From: Bilabrum cf. latius
Taxonomy: Eukaryota > Bigyra: Bicosoecida > Bigyra > Bicosoecida
DNA length: 64,000 bases
NCBI GenBank assembly: GCA_965178125.1
Contig: OZ237761.1
Location: forward strand, 434,001-498,000
Direction: 5' to 3'
The translations under genes were made by a program, and so were the position numbers. Under the pieces are notes generated by a model, which saw only the letters and a program-made list of their open reading frames with translations, was not told the DNA's origin and did no database searches. Of this stretch, positions 13,501 to 23,913 are shown piece after piece; position 1 is the stretch's first letter, and each line of letters starts with the position of its first letter.

Positions 13501-13567
13501 TTAAAAATCAGAACTGCGACAAAGTGCAATCGCAACCACGCAGACCTTCTGTACGAACCCAATCGTT

Positions 13568-15412
13568 ATGTCGACCCACACATTTGTGGCAACAGTAAGT
13601 CTCCTAGCAGCAATAGGCTTGGTTGCACCAGCAGGCTCCTCGCTCAGTGGTCCAGAGGCACAAACTGAATGCGGCCAAGTTTTGGGCGTTCGCAACTCCA
13701 CCCTGTTGGTTGATGCATATTTAGGAATCAAGTACGGCGCAAGTCCAACAGGAGCAAGGCGCTTTGCAGATGCCGTCCCGCTGCGTGATGCTGGGGAGTG
13801 TTGGGCCCCCCAAGTTTGGAATGCCACCTCTTTTCGAGACTATTGCGTCCAGTCTGGGCAGTTTCAGGAGGGCGGGAGCGAGGACTGCCTCTTCTTGAAT
13901 GTGTGGATGCCCATGAATGTACAAAATGCTCCAGTGATGGTGTATAGCTACGGTGGGGATCTCACTGACGGGCGGACCAACACGTATGATATGGGCATTC
14001 TTGCCAGCGAGACCGGCGCGGTGGTTGTATCCATGAATTACAGAGTAAACATATTCGGCTTCCTTGCTGCTGGTGCTCTGTCACGCACCAGCGCCAAGAA
14101 GGGCGGCCGCCCGTCCTCTGGCAACTACGGCTTCACGGACCAGATTCAGGCGCTCCGGTGGGTGCAGCGCAACATCCGGTCCTTTGGGGGCGATCCGTCC
14201 CGGGTCATGTTCTTTGGATAGAGCAGCGGAGGCACCTCCGCGTTCGCTCTGCTGGGCAGCCCGCAGGCAACGGGCCTCTTTCGAGCGGCGCTGAGCCTGA
14301 GTGGGAGCGCCAACTTGACCGCCGGGCTACCCGAAGCGGAGGAGTCCCATGCTGCCATAGTCGAGGCACTCGGGTGCGACAGCGGCAGCAATGGCGACGA
14401 AGAGGTCGTGGCGTGCCTCCGGAAAGCTTCCCCGGAGTCTATCGTGGCAGCCGTGCCCAAGGCCTGGGACACCTCCAAGGCGCTGTGGTCTTGGCCGCCC
14501 GCTTCTGCCGCCGCATCCGGGGCCATGGACTACAAGCCCATTGCGATCGTTGATGGGCACGTGGTCAAATACCCGCTTCTCGAGGCCCTGAATCCGCAGG
14601 TGAGGGCTCGGCTTCACCCGGGAGTCGCGGTGGTGATTCAGAGCATGGGGCAGGAGGCAGATGCCCAGCCGGGGACCGTGTTCGATGGCGTGTCCAGGGC
14701 CGAGTTCGAGCAACAGGCCAGGAAGGAGTTCGGACCATGGGGCGACAAGGCTGCTCCCATGATCTTGGAAGCGTACAACGCCTCACTGTAGGCGTAGGAC
14801 GGAGGGCCGCAGATGGCGTTTGCCGAGATCTTGGGGGGATACGGCATGCAGTGCGCCAACAATGCTCTCGGTATGGCTGGTATTGGCGCTGCTACAAGAG
14901 CACAGCTTAGCAGCCGGAGCGGTGTTGTTTCTGCAGCAGATCTAGTCGGCAGCAGCGAAAGCAGGGCGGGGGCTGCGCAGGCGGGCCCTCTGTACGTGGT
15001 GGAGGTGCAGGCCAGGCCCAGCCACCCGATCTGGGGGTTCGATCCGTCTTACCAGCCGCGTTACGCCTTCCATTCTTTCGATATCGTGGCCGGTTTGGGT
15101 CACTGGGACCTGTGGAGCAAGCAGCACGGCAAGCCTGCGTTTGTGCCGAACGTGGAAGACGAGGCATTCGGCCGGGCCATGCGGACCATGTTTGGTGCTT
15201 TGGCCGAGGAGGGCTCGCTGGAGGGACTCGATGGATTTAAACCGTTCGATAGTGAGTGTTCTCAGCGATTCGGTGGTGCTGGCAAATGCAATGGCACTGT
15301 GGTTGTGATCGGGCAGGGGGGCAAAGCCGCGCCTCTGGCGAGCGCTCACGCCAAGCAGTGCGACGCGTGGGCCGCCCTGGGATTTGGACAAGGCTACTGG
15401 TGGTGCAATTGA
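13568..15412 (+). CDS. type-B carboxylesterase, secreted (alpha/beta hydrolase)
   Basis: Carboxylesterase/cholinesterase-family hydrolase of 614 residues. Residues 1-25 form a signal peptide (hydrophobic VSLLAAIGLVAPAG), so it is probably secreted. Family signatures are clear: the EDCLFLNVW motif, the NYRVNIFGF strand, and the nucleophile elbow FGQSSGG with Ser219. The Gln of that elbow (residue 218) is the UAG at 14219, exactly where relatives have Gln (GQSAGG). Two more UAG codons fall at 14789 and 14795. The catalytic His is probably His502 in AFHSFD. The gene ends in TGA. ATG 13568 gives the signal peptide. The start lies only 67 bp from the divergent giant gene, so the two promoters must be very compact. 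Natural substrate is unknown. Confidence 0.85.
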
Positions 15413-15585
15413 GCTGTTTGGCAGTCTGGGGCAAGCATGCAAAATAGCTGCGTGATTCCAATCCGGAGTTGATATGGTCGAGTGACGTCGCGACGTTGGC
15501 TCCAGAACAACCGGATTCGGACTACGAAAGCAGCCAGGCCGCCGCTTGGTTTTACAAGTACTTTGCAAATTTTATCCAGAGAAGT

Positions 15586-17502
15586 ATGCAGGACGGTAAA
15601 GAGTCCGCAAAGCAACGTTTGCTGCACGAATACGACGGGAGTGACCAGGCCGCAGTTGCTCCAAAACTGGCTGATCAGAAGAGTGATAAGGCCAGTGTTA
15701 CAGCAGAAGCAAGTCCAGATTGCTGCATGTGCTGCTCCCCGTCCCTTGCCGGGTGGTTCCTGGGAGCTGATCCGCAGGAAAGTGACTAGGCACTCGTGGC
15801 ATTAGGCCAGTGGTTTGACCTATGGTGGCCGATTTCATTGAACACGGTCCTTCGGATGGGCTTCCTTGTCATTGATTTGTCGTTCCTGGGACATTTGGGC
15901 ACGAAAGAGTTGGCGGGGGCAGCGGTTGGCAACAGCTTCATCTTCTTGACTGCAGCGTCTCTGTGGCGGTCTGCCGGTGGTGCGACCGGCGTCCTGGCTT
16001 CGCAAAGCGTAGGAGCAGGCAACAAGCGACTCTCTGCTATATGGTTACAAACCGGCATATATGTGGGTTTCATGTTGTGCATTCCTGTCGCGCTCCTGTG
16101 GATCTTCAGCGAGCCAGTTCTCGTCGGCCTTGGGTACAAGGAGAGCGAAGCCGTTCTGGCGGCTCGATTCTGCCGCCTCTTTGCCATCGGACTGCCGCCC
16201 ACGGTCGTGTTCTACGCGGTGACAGCGTGGCTCCAATCCCTCAGCATCGTGCGCCTGTCGCTGATCGTCAGCGCCGTGATGGTGGGCCTCAACGTCGCCC
16301 TCAACATTTTGCTCATCCACGGCTTTAGGTTCTTTGACCCGTCCAACGAGTCCCTCTGGCCGGGGCTGGGCTTCGACGGCAGCCCAATCGCCACTGCGCT
16401 CGGGCGCTGGCTCTCCCTTGGTGTCATGTTCTTGCTGATGGCGCTGTGGGACGGGGACCACCACAAGGCCTGGAAGGAGTCGGGCATTCAGATCAGGGAG
16501 GCGCTGGACCCGTCCAAGCTGTGGGAATGGGGCGCAAAGCAGTTCCTCCCCATGGTGGGGGCTGGCCTCGTGTACGAGGTGTAGGTGCAGCTGCTGGCAT
16601 ACCTTGCAGCGAGGCTAGCACCCTCCGCGCTCTCGGCGCACACGAGCTTCCAGGACCTCTTCTACCTACTTACATCGGCGGTGTACGCGGGTTCCTCCGC
16701 CACCAGCACAAAGACGGGCCACTACCTGGGGGCAGGGCAGCCCGAATGGGCGAAACGGATCGCGTACTTCTCCATCAAATTCGCCGCGGCCGCTGCCTTG
16801 CCCGTGAGCGCCGTGCTTCTGGGGCTTCGGTGGAGAGTGGGGTATTTGTTCTCCACGGACGGGGATGTGCTGCCGTGGTTCGGCCAGATCGCGCTGATCG
16901 TGGGGTGCGGCTGGCCCGTGGTGTCTGCCAACTACACGCTGATGGGCATCATCGGGGGGCAGGGCAGAGCCACCATCCGGTCGTACGTCGGGCTCGCCGC
17001 GGGCTGGGGAGTGGTGGTCCCTTGTGCCCTGGTGGCCGAACTGGTGCTGCATTGGGAGGTGTACGGCCTGTGGGGATCCACAGCGGCGGGCTGGCTGGTG
17101 TCTGCAGTGCTGCTGACCGCGGCCTTTCTTTGGAGCGACTGGGAGGATCTGGCTCGGTAGGCCAAGGAACGTTCCTTAGGGAACAAAAATGCAGGCAGCG
17201 GGAAGGAAGCACCCCAAGTCGACGATGAACGAGGGGATGGGCACGGGAGTGGGCATCGGATGGGAGTGGCCTAGCGTGCCGACTGCGAGGCGGCCGGGAC
17301 CGTATCGGGGAGTGTTGGCGGTATGTACACGGTATCTGGAGGGGAAGGGATGGACAGCGGCGAGAATGGCGGGGCAAGAGCTGTGGGGAAGCACCAGGGG
17401 TGGTCTACCGGTGGGCGAGCGGGAGATAGCGAGCACCAGCGGTGGCCCGCTGACACGGGAGGCTCGCTGAACGATGCCGGGGGACAGTCACATGAAGTGT
17501 AA
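15586..17502 (+). CDS. MATE-family efflux transporter
   Basis: Multidrug and toxin extrusion (MATE) type cation-coupled antiporter. Hydrophobic segments typical of the family begin near residue 70 (LWWPISLNTVLRMGFLVID) and include the G.LGT.ELAGAA and ATGVLASQSVGAGN motifs. The second half continues after UAG 16582 with helices around SFQDLFYLLTSAVYAGSSA. About 12 membrane spans can be seen. Read-through codons are UAG 15787, 16582, 17158 and 17272; the stop is TAA. The Gly/Ser-rich C-terminal tail after residue 525 is hydrophilic. The start is uncertain: ATG 15586 is the first in-frame ATG after the carboxylesterase stop, but the frame upstream is open and could encode about 50 more residues. 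No CGCAG acceptor lies in that stretch. It is followed by AATAAA at 17589. Confidence 0.8.
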
Positions 17503-17633
17503 GATATCAAGGATCACTGGGTTTTTTTGGCCGAGTTGCCGCGCACGGTAGATATCAACGACTCCGATCGGCGGCCTTGGCGAGGCACAATAAATCCACG
17601 TCACGAGACCAGCTGCAGAATCTTCGCTTCGCA

Positions 17634-18732
17634 ATGTCTGATCCATTCGGCAAGGAGCCCATTTCTGGCCTGGTTGTGATGGATGCGGCTAAATTCAGCG
17701 AGTCTGGACCGGTGGTGCGACCGGGGGCCCGCAGGGCAAAGATTGGCGTGCTGGCACTGCAAGGCGCATTCAAGGAGCACGTTGCCCTCCTAAAAGCATG
17801 CGGAGCTGAAGCCATCGAGGTTCGCAAGGAAGCCGAATTGGATGAATGCGATGGTTTAGTATTACCGGGAGGAGAGAGTACGGCGATGACACTGATTGCA
17901 CAGCGCACTGGGATGGTAAGTGCACTTGCACTTTCCCTATGAAATGGCATGGCCGTGCTTGTCTGCACAACACTGCGCTGCAAATCGCTAATAAGGTTTG
18001 GTCGCTCTTATGATCTCGCAGTGGGAGCCCTTGAAGCGCTGGTTATCGACGACATCCAAGCCAACTTGGGGCACGTGTGCCGGCATGATCCTTCTGGCAG
18101 ACAGAGCAACAGGAACAAAGTCGGGTGGGCAGCCTCTTCTTGGCGGTCTAGACGTGACAGTGCATAGAAACTACTTTGGGTCACAAGCATAGAGTTTCGA
18201 GTCTCCTATTTTGGTGTCGGATGACGTTCGTGCTGGTTTGGGTGTATCCGCTTCGGAGAAGCTGCCAGGCGTGTTTATCCGAGCACCAGCGGTGCTCTCC
18301 GTCGGTCCATCCGCCACGCCCATAGCTACAGTAAAGGCTCGACCCGGGGACGCAAGCACCCCGGCATGGGCGCAGGGCAAGGGGCTGGAAGCCGGCATGG
18401 AGGGGGTGGAGGCAGTGGCAGCCAAGGCAGGGGAGGGTGCGGGCAGCGCGGGCAGCGCCGGGGATGCTGGCAGTGGAAGCGCAGCAGCAGGCTCCGGGCC
18501 GGCGAGCTTCCCAAGTGGCCTGGACAGCAGCGACATCGTGGTGGGCGTCAGGCAGGGTGACCGTTTCCTTGCGACCGCGTTCCACCCAGAGCTGACGTCA
18601 CACCTGGGCTGGCACCGAATGTTCGTGAACATGGTGGAGCAGCACGTTAGCAAGGCAGCGGGCGCTGCATCTGCCGCCAAGGTCCCATCGGGGCCTGAGT
18701 TGGCTGCTGCAGCCTCAGTCGGAGGAGACTGA
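17634..18732 (+). CDS. PDX2: pyridoxal 5'-phosphate synthase glutaminase subunit (PdxT/PDX2)
   Basis: Class-I glutaminase that makes ammonia for the PLP synthase PDX1 in de novo vitamin B6 synthesis. Two exons: 17634-17915 and 18022-18732. The 106-nt intron starts GTAAGT and ends CTCGCAG; splicing joins RTGM to WEPLKRW in phase. Signatures: ALQGAF.EH near the N-terminus, LPGGEST, the nucleophile Cys113 in [17 protein letters not shown], and the His282/Glu284 pair in FHPE. UAG 18190 gives residue 151 in FGSQAQSFE, where plant PDX2 also has Gln. A Gly/Ala/Ser-rich insertion of about 70 residues sits before the FHPE strand and is unusual for the family. Ends in TGA. The partner PDX1 is not in this window. 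Confidence 0.92.
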
Positions 18733-18974
18733 CTGGCGGGCAGTTGGCTGCTGCAGCCCCAGCGGATGATCAGCCTCGCTGCAGGCATGACCGCCAGATC
18801 GAGGCCGAAGGATGCGTTCGACTCGGTAGAGGACTAGTTTGGTTGCAAAACTGAGTCTTGCACAGCAAAAACACGATTATTGATTGCTTGACCCACATGT
18901 CGCACTTCCCTTCCCTCCCCCCATGCCCCTGTCAGACACTGGCACAGATCTCACGGCGCTGCCTCCCACTATGC

Positions 18975-21061
18975 TTAATCTTCAACGCGCACTGGCACCA
19001 TGAAACCCGTCTCCACCTCCTCGTTACAGATGGCTTCGTTGTTGTGGTACAGCGTGGAATCATTGGCGAAGTATGCGTTCATGGGTGGCGCCTTGGCCCC
19101 GTATACCTCCAGCCTCTGCTTGAGGGACTGAATCAGAGAGGCGTAGTTGGGATCACCGGCCAGGTCGTTGTGTTCCCCAGGATCGGCAGTCACGTTGTAG
19201 AGGCAGGCTGGGTGGCACGGGGGCGAGTCCGGCTGGTGCGCGTGGACGGAGCCGACCCTGCAGTGGTTGGTGCCTGGCTCCGTCTGCCCACCAGACTGGC
19301 CCCAGGGCACTGGCGAGTCACCCGGCTCCGGCCAAGCGAGCGTCCGCGGGTCGCCTGGCTTCCCGACGATGATTTTCATGTCTCCCTGCTGCATGGCAGT
19401 GACATTCTCCGTGAAGTGATTGTTCGAGACCTGGTGCACCACCTCGTTCCTTGGTGAGGGGGCGCCGTGCATGATGGCATCCCATTGGTTGAGCGAGTCC
19501 ACGGGCGTCGGGCCTGTATGGCTGGGAATGGTCCCGCCCACCACGCCCTCCACGATCGTCCGCTACCAGTCTGCCATGTGCATGAGGCCGCTGTACGTAG
19601 TCCCTCGCCGCTGCTCCGGCACCAGGCCCCCGGACGCGAAGGCAAACACCCTGACACCGCCATCCCAGAACGTGTGCTTGCCTCCCCGCAGTGGGGCGTT
19701 GGGGCAGTGGTCAAGCGGCCCCCCTGCGGGATACAAACCAGGAAAAGTACGGCTCAATATACATGTATGCAAGTGCAAGGAGGATCAGAACGGAGCGAAT
19801 CACCGATCGTGTGCTCGATGCCCTGGCGGTGCCTGGCGGACGAATGGACAGATGGTCAAGTGGACGAGCGGGCAAACACTGACAGGCGGACACGCGGACT
19901 CACCGTTGTCACTGGTCATTACGATCAGCGAGTCCTCGTACATGCCCTTCTGCTTCAGCGCACTCGTCACGTTCCCCACCAGGTAGTCGAGCTCCGTGGT
20001 CACCGCGGACTGGGCCTTGTACGTGTCGTTCTTGACGAAAGGGTACTCTTCCACGGTCTCGCAGGGACTCTGGATGCCCTGGGTGGACTTGTCCTTGCCG
20101 CAGGCGAGGTGGACGTTCTGCGCGTGTTGTGCTAAAGGAAGGACGGGACTTGGATTCACGATATATCCTCTCCTACACACCCGCAGAGATCGGGCATTGC
20201 TGCTCAGTGGCCCACGGGGGCACACACATCAAAGCTTGCTGCCAGTGGCGGTGGCATGCAGTGCCATGCAGTGCTATTCTCTCTTGTCTTCGGCTCACCT
20301 GGGGGGCGATGTACAGGTACAGGGGTGCATCTTTGCCTGGCTCATGCTTGTTGATGATGTCCAGGGCGTACCGAGTGAACTGGTGCGTTGAATACGTTCC
20401 GTTGGTCGGCTCGTCGTGGAACGTGGAGGCGCCGTGAATGCTGCGGTTGTGGGCCAACGAGAAGTCCTGCTCGAAGCCTGTCGAGTTGTGGCAACGGTCC
20501 GCCCCTGGGTCCGTATGAAAGAACAGATCTGCATTGCAGGCCTTGGAGTAATAAAATGCAGTGTCAAAGCCCTTGAAAGTGGGCTGGCACTCTTTTACTG
20601 CGTATCCAACGTCCCATTTGCCGATCATGTGCGACTGCATGCCAGACTGCCGGAGCAGCTCTGGCGTGAGGGCATAATCCTGCAAGCACTGATTCGGGCC
20701 ATTACTCATGTCATAGAACCCTACATTGAATGGATAGCGCCCTGACATGAGGGAGGCACGGCTTGGAGCGCAAATCTTGAAGGTAAAAAAGCGATCTAGC
20801 ACAACGCCAGAAGACATCAGCTCGTCGATTGCCGGTGTTTTTGTCAGCCCACCCGTCCTTAGACCAGTGTTACTCCAGCCTAGATCGTCGGCCATGATAT
20901 GCACGCTGCGGGACGGATCAGTGCATGCATGTAATACCTATGCTGAGTACTGTAATACTGTTCGATTTCTCGTGCGCATGCCTGAGCTTGCCTCACATTG
21001 TCGGGGAGGCTGCCAGTACACACGGAAGAAACATGACGATAGACTACTTCAAGAAAGACAT
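18975..21061 (-). CDS. arylsulfatase-type sulfatase, secreted, four exons
   Basis: Sulfate-ester hydrolase of 544 residues. Exons on the minus strand: 21061-20997, 20905-20299, 20117-19904, 19723-18975, summing to 545 codons with every join in phase. Introns are 91, 181 and 180 nt, begin GTGAG and end CGCAG. The N-terminus is a short signal peptide whose sixth codon is UAG (21044). Then follow the metal-binding IMADDLGW segment and the formylglycine motif Cys67-Ala-Pro-Ser-Arg. The second metal site TSDNGGPLDH is rebuilt across the third intron. UAG 19563 follows LMHMADW, where relatives have DW.PT. Ends in TAA. It resembles arylsulfatase B/J-type enzymes; activity also needs a formylglycine-generating enzyme, not seen here. 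Substrate unknown. Confidence 0.88.
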
Positions 21062-21921
21062 GGCCGGTCAGCAGCTCCAGAGAGAGATACAGAGAGTAAA
21101 ATCAACGGAATCCGGAATCATCAAGTAACGCGCGGTTTCGCGGAGAGCGCACAGACGATATAGCAGGGCCGGCACGCACAAGGCACGACTGCACGTGCCT
21201 CATACTCGCGCCTGTGCACCGTAGCAGGCACCACTCTAGGGACGGACAATCCAAAGACGCCAATTTAGCACAAGAACTTTCGTGGCTTCCCAACGCGCGG
21301 GTATCCGGAATTCGGATTGCGGATGCCTCAGGCCTACATCCTGTACTCTCTATAAGGGCTTGATGCACCATGCATGCAAACGGTATGCGCTATCGCCGCA
21401 TCGTGGTTTCCGCAATGAGCAGCCGGGGGACAGCCACTGGCATGACCACATACCGTCACCACTGGCTCACCCACCAGGCCTGCCAGCCACCGCTGGCCCA
21501 CCCTCGCGCGTGCCAGATCGTAGAGCTGACCCGATTCAGAATACGACCGCTGCAGTGGCACTTGTAGCATTTGGCCTAGCAAACAATGGCCATGGCTCCA
21601 TCTTGGCTGTGGCAAGCATATGCTTGCCACCGGAAAGCGCCACGATCGCAGGCGTCCTGCACCAAACTGACCTACGGAGGAAAGGCACGGTTTGACTCTC
21701 GGTCACAAAATGAGTATTCCGGCCGCACCATCGCGCGGGCTGTTTCTACTTTGGAGGCCCCAGCACGGGCATCACATGCGCCCCGACCGCGCGAAGGGTA
21801 TGTGTCGTGCAGCCGCCGTGGCGCCCCATCGTCGAGCACCAAGTAAGGCCCTCGAAACACATCTGTTGAAATTGGTGCTAGCAACGAATGTGGGCATTTC
21901 CAAGAGCCCGGGAGCGACTAT
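21062..21921. other. 860-bp intergenic region, no supported gene
   Basis: Region upstream of the sulfatase and downstream of the small membrane-protein gene. Open frames on both strands lack ATG starts with support, family similarity or splice signals of the type seen in this window. It contains two copies of a GGCACGTG-like/CACGTGCC sequence context near 21190 but nothing I can assign. An undetected non-coding RNA is possible. Confidence 0.4.
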
Positions 21922-22152
21922 TCAAGCCTTTTCGTTGTCTGAGGCCACCACGTCGCCCTTCGCGTCCTTCTGTACCGCAATTGCTTGACTAGCTCGACCA
22001 TTCTGCACTGGATCTTTGGTTGGAATGCTGGGCTTGGAAGCCTGTCCCTTCGGCTGTGGTCGAACATATTTCTCCCACCCTGCCCATGCGAGCCCAACTG
22101 CCAAACCCAATGCAACTAGCTACGACGCCTCTCCGACGGTCCGGGCACGCAT
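21922..22152 (-). CDS. small single-pass membrane protein, unknown function
   Basis: A 76-residue frame with ATG at 22152, one UAG at 22120 (residue 11) and a TGA stop. Residues 10-30 form one hydrophobic helix (LVALGLAVGLAWAGWEKYV) followed by a basic, Lys/Pro/Gln-rich soluble tail. An arginine-bearing start plus one helix is typical of small organelle inner-membrane subunits, but I recognise no family. The UAG lies just before the helix, so under the standard code this gene would start at a non-ATG codon or be missed. It lies between calmodulin and the sulfatase, on the same strand as both. It could still be a chance frame, though composition and helix position argue for a gene. Confidence 0.5.
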
Positions 22153-22279
22153 CCCGCGTCGTGTATTTGTGCTAAGGAAGAATTCCTTTCTATTCGTAGA
22201 CCCCACTGAGACCAGTATCTTCTGAAACCACTGATGGCGTTGCGAGTGGCAGATTCCGGACGGCCAAATAAATTCAATT

Positions 22280-22298
22280 CGCCGGAGAGTCTCCGGCG
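22280..22298. other. 19-bp perfect palindrome between two genes
   Basis: Arms CGCCGGAGA and TCTCCGGCG around a single G, in the 293-bp gap between the calmodulin stop and the small-protein start. It could be a regulatory protein site or, on the RNA level, a short stem. I see no second copy in the window. Confidence 0.35.
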
Positions 22299-22445
22299 GA
22301 GACGGAGTGCGTGAAACTACATGAACGGTGCGGAGACATTTTGAATTGCCGTCTTGTTGATTGGGGGAAAATGCCTTGAAATATCAGTCAACATGCCAAA
22401 CACTCCAGGGCATCGGCCCCCTACCTGAACGGCGGGCAATCGCGC

Positions 22446-23346
22446 TTACTTGGCCATCATCATGTCCACGAACTCCTCGTAGTTGATCTGGCCATCGCCA
22501 TCCACATCAGCCTCGCGGATCATCTCATCGACCTCCTCGTCAGTGAGCTTCTCACCGAGGTTGGTCATGATGTGGCGCAGCTCGGCGGCCGAGATGAACC
22601 CGTTGCCGTCCTTGTCGAACACCTTGAAGGCCTCCTTGATCTCCTCGGCGGAATCGGTGTCCTTCATCTTGCGGGCCATCATGGTCAGGAACTCGGGGAA
22701 GTCAATGGTTCCGTTGCCGTCGGCGTCGACCTCGTTGATCATGTCCATCAGCTCGGCCTCCGTGGGGTTCTGGCCCAGGGAGCGCATCACGGTGCCCAGC
22801 TCCTTGGTGGTGATGGTCCCATCACTGCGGACAAACAAAAAGAAACGAGACGCGCGGAATCAGGCGGTACATGTTGGATCCACAGACGGTGTAGGGCATG
22901 GCACCAACGGCTATTCGGACCGGTTCCTCACCCGTCCTTGTCGAACAGGGAGAAAGCCTCTGCGAAAGTTGGATTGAAGATGGATTTTGTTGGTTGCATT
23001 GTGAGACCGGCATTTGCCCTCATTGGAAGAGAAAGGAGGAGGCGTTGCCAACTTTAGGTGGCCGCTGGGTATCTCACCCTTGAACTCGGCGATCTGCTCC
23101 TCGGTCAACTGATCTGCGCGACATATTTAAGTTAGTTATATATATACGAAGGTCAGACTGCTCACGGTCGCACGCGACCGATACATCGAGCATGACAAGG
23201 TCCAAAATGTACGCGGTTGACGTCCGCGTGGAGAGTCATTGAAAGTCTGGTCATTTTGAGACTGTGCGCGGCATACACCACCCAAAATCGTCTGTTTGAT
23301 TTATTTGCCCCGCTATTCATCGGCTCAAATCATCCTCACCAGCCAT
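22446..23346 (-). CDS. CAM: calmodulin, four exons
   Basis: Canonical 149-residue calmodulin with four EF hands. Exons on the minus strand: 23346-23340 (only ATGGCTG), 23113-23078, 22959-22932, 22824-22446; these sum to exactly 150 codons. Introns are 226, 118 and 107 nt. Donors are GTGAGG, GTGAGA and GTGAGG; acceptors all end CGCAG. The mature start is [20 protein letters not shown], and the C-terminus is [11 protein letters not shown] with a TAA stop. The protein is so conserved that it fixes each splice site and shows that UAA is a genuine stop in this genome. It has no UAG, as expected if UAG is a rare codon avoided in highly expressed genes. The first exon of 7 nt is very short but the MA|DQL junction is in phase. 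Confidence 0.97.
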
Positions 23347-23369
23347 ATTATACCTATTAAGTTAGTTAT
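23127..23369. repeat. two identical 13-nt copies (TTAAGTTAGTTAT) flanking the calmodulin start
   Basis: Copies at 23127-23139 and 23357-23369. On the coding strand each reads ATAACTAACTTAA. The first lies about 14 nt before the intron-1 acceptor and looks like a branch-point region (CTAAC). The second lies just upstream of the ATG, in the 5' leader. Function of the second copy is unknown. Confidence 0.45.
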
Positions 23370-23547
23370 GAAAATGAACCTGGCGCCCAACAGAACAATA
23401 TTTTTGTCTCGAAGATCGATAGTACGGAACGTTCATGAATGGGAAGCTCAGCTGGCTGGGCTCACTCGGCCCAGTCTCCCCCAACCATCTGCTACAGTAA
23501 GCATATAAAGATCGATTGAGTAAGCCTGTTTGACACTCTAGTTTAAC

Positions 23548-23865
23548 ATGCTTCGATGCTATCCATTCTCGTGCTACGGTGGTGCTGTCGCGGTGAGCGT
23601 CAAGTGGGGCTGGTGTAGCTGCGGTGGTTCAGCCAAAAGCCCATGCTTGGTATCCCAGTGCCACCGGTCTAGGGCAGGATGGCACACCCTCCGGCTAGTC
23701 GTCCTCGTGGCGTATGGACCCACACTGCCGGGCCACCCTGAGGCCACCCGGTGGCCGCCGGCGCCACCGCAGGATCCGGATTTGTAGTGTGACGAGCGAA
23801 GTCTTCGGCGAATTAGACTGAGCCGAAACAGCTACAGCCTGATCCCAGCAGGGACAATACAGTGA
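23548..23865 (+). CDS. possible small ORF upstream of the DHHC gene
   Basis: A 105-residue frame from ATG 23548 to TGA, with one UAG at 23785. A TATAAA lies about 45 bp before the ATG. A matching donor (GTGAGC at 23593) and CCGCAG acceptor (ends 23772) would remove 180 nt and keep the frame. I recognise no family, and Cys/Trp/Arg/Pro composition is not convincing. It ends 48 bp before the DHHC-gene ATG and may just be 5' leader or promoter sequence of that gene. Otherwise the gap 23347-23913 holds nothing I can support. Confidence 0.25.
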
Positions 23866-23913
23866 ATTCAATCAAGTTTTCCACTCTAGTTTTGCAGTCG
23901 TTAGCGGTGTAGG

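Noticed and set aside
21282-21695. Plus-strand open frame of about 137 codons
   Set aside because: No ATG at its start, His/Pro-rich random-looking composition, no similarity or splice support.
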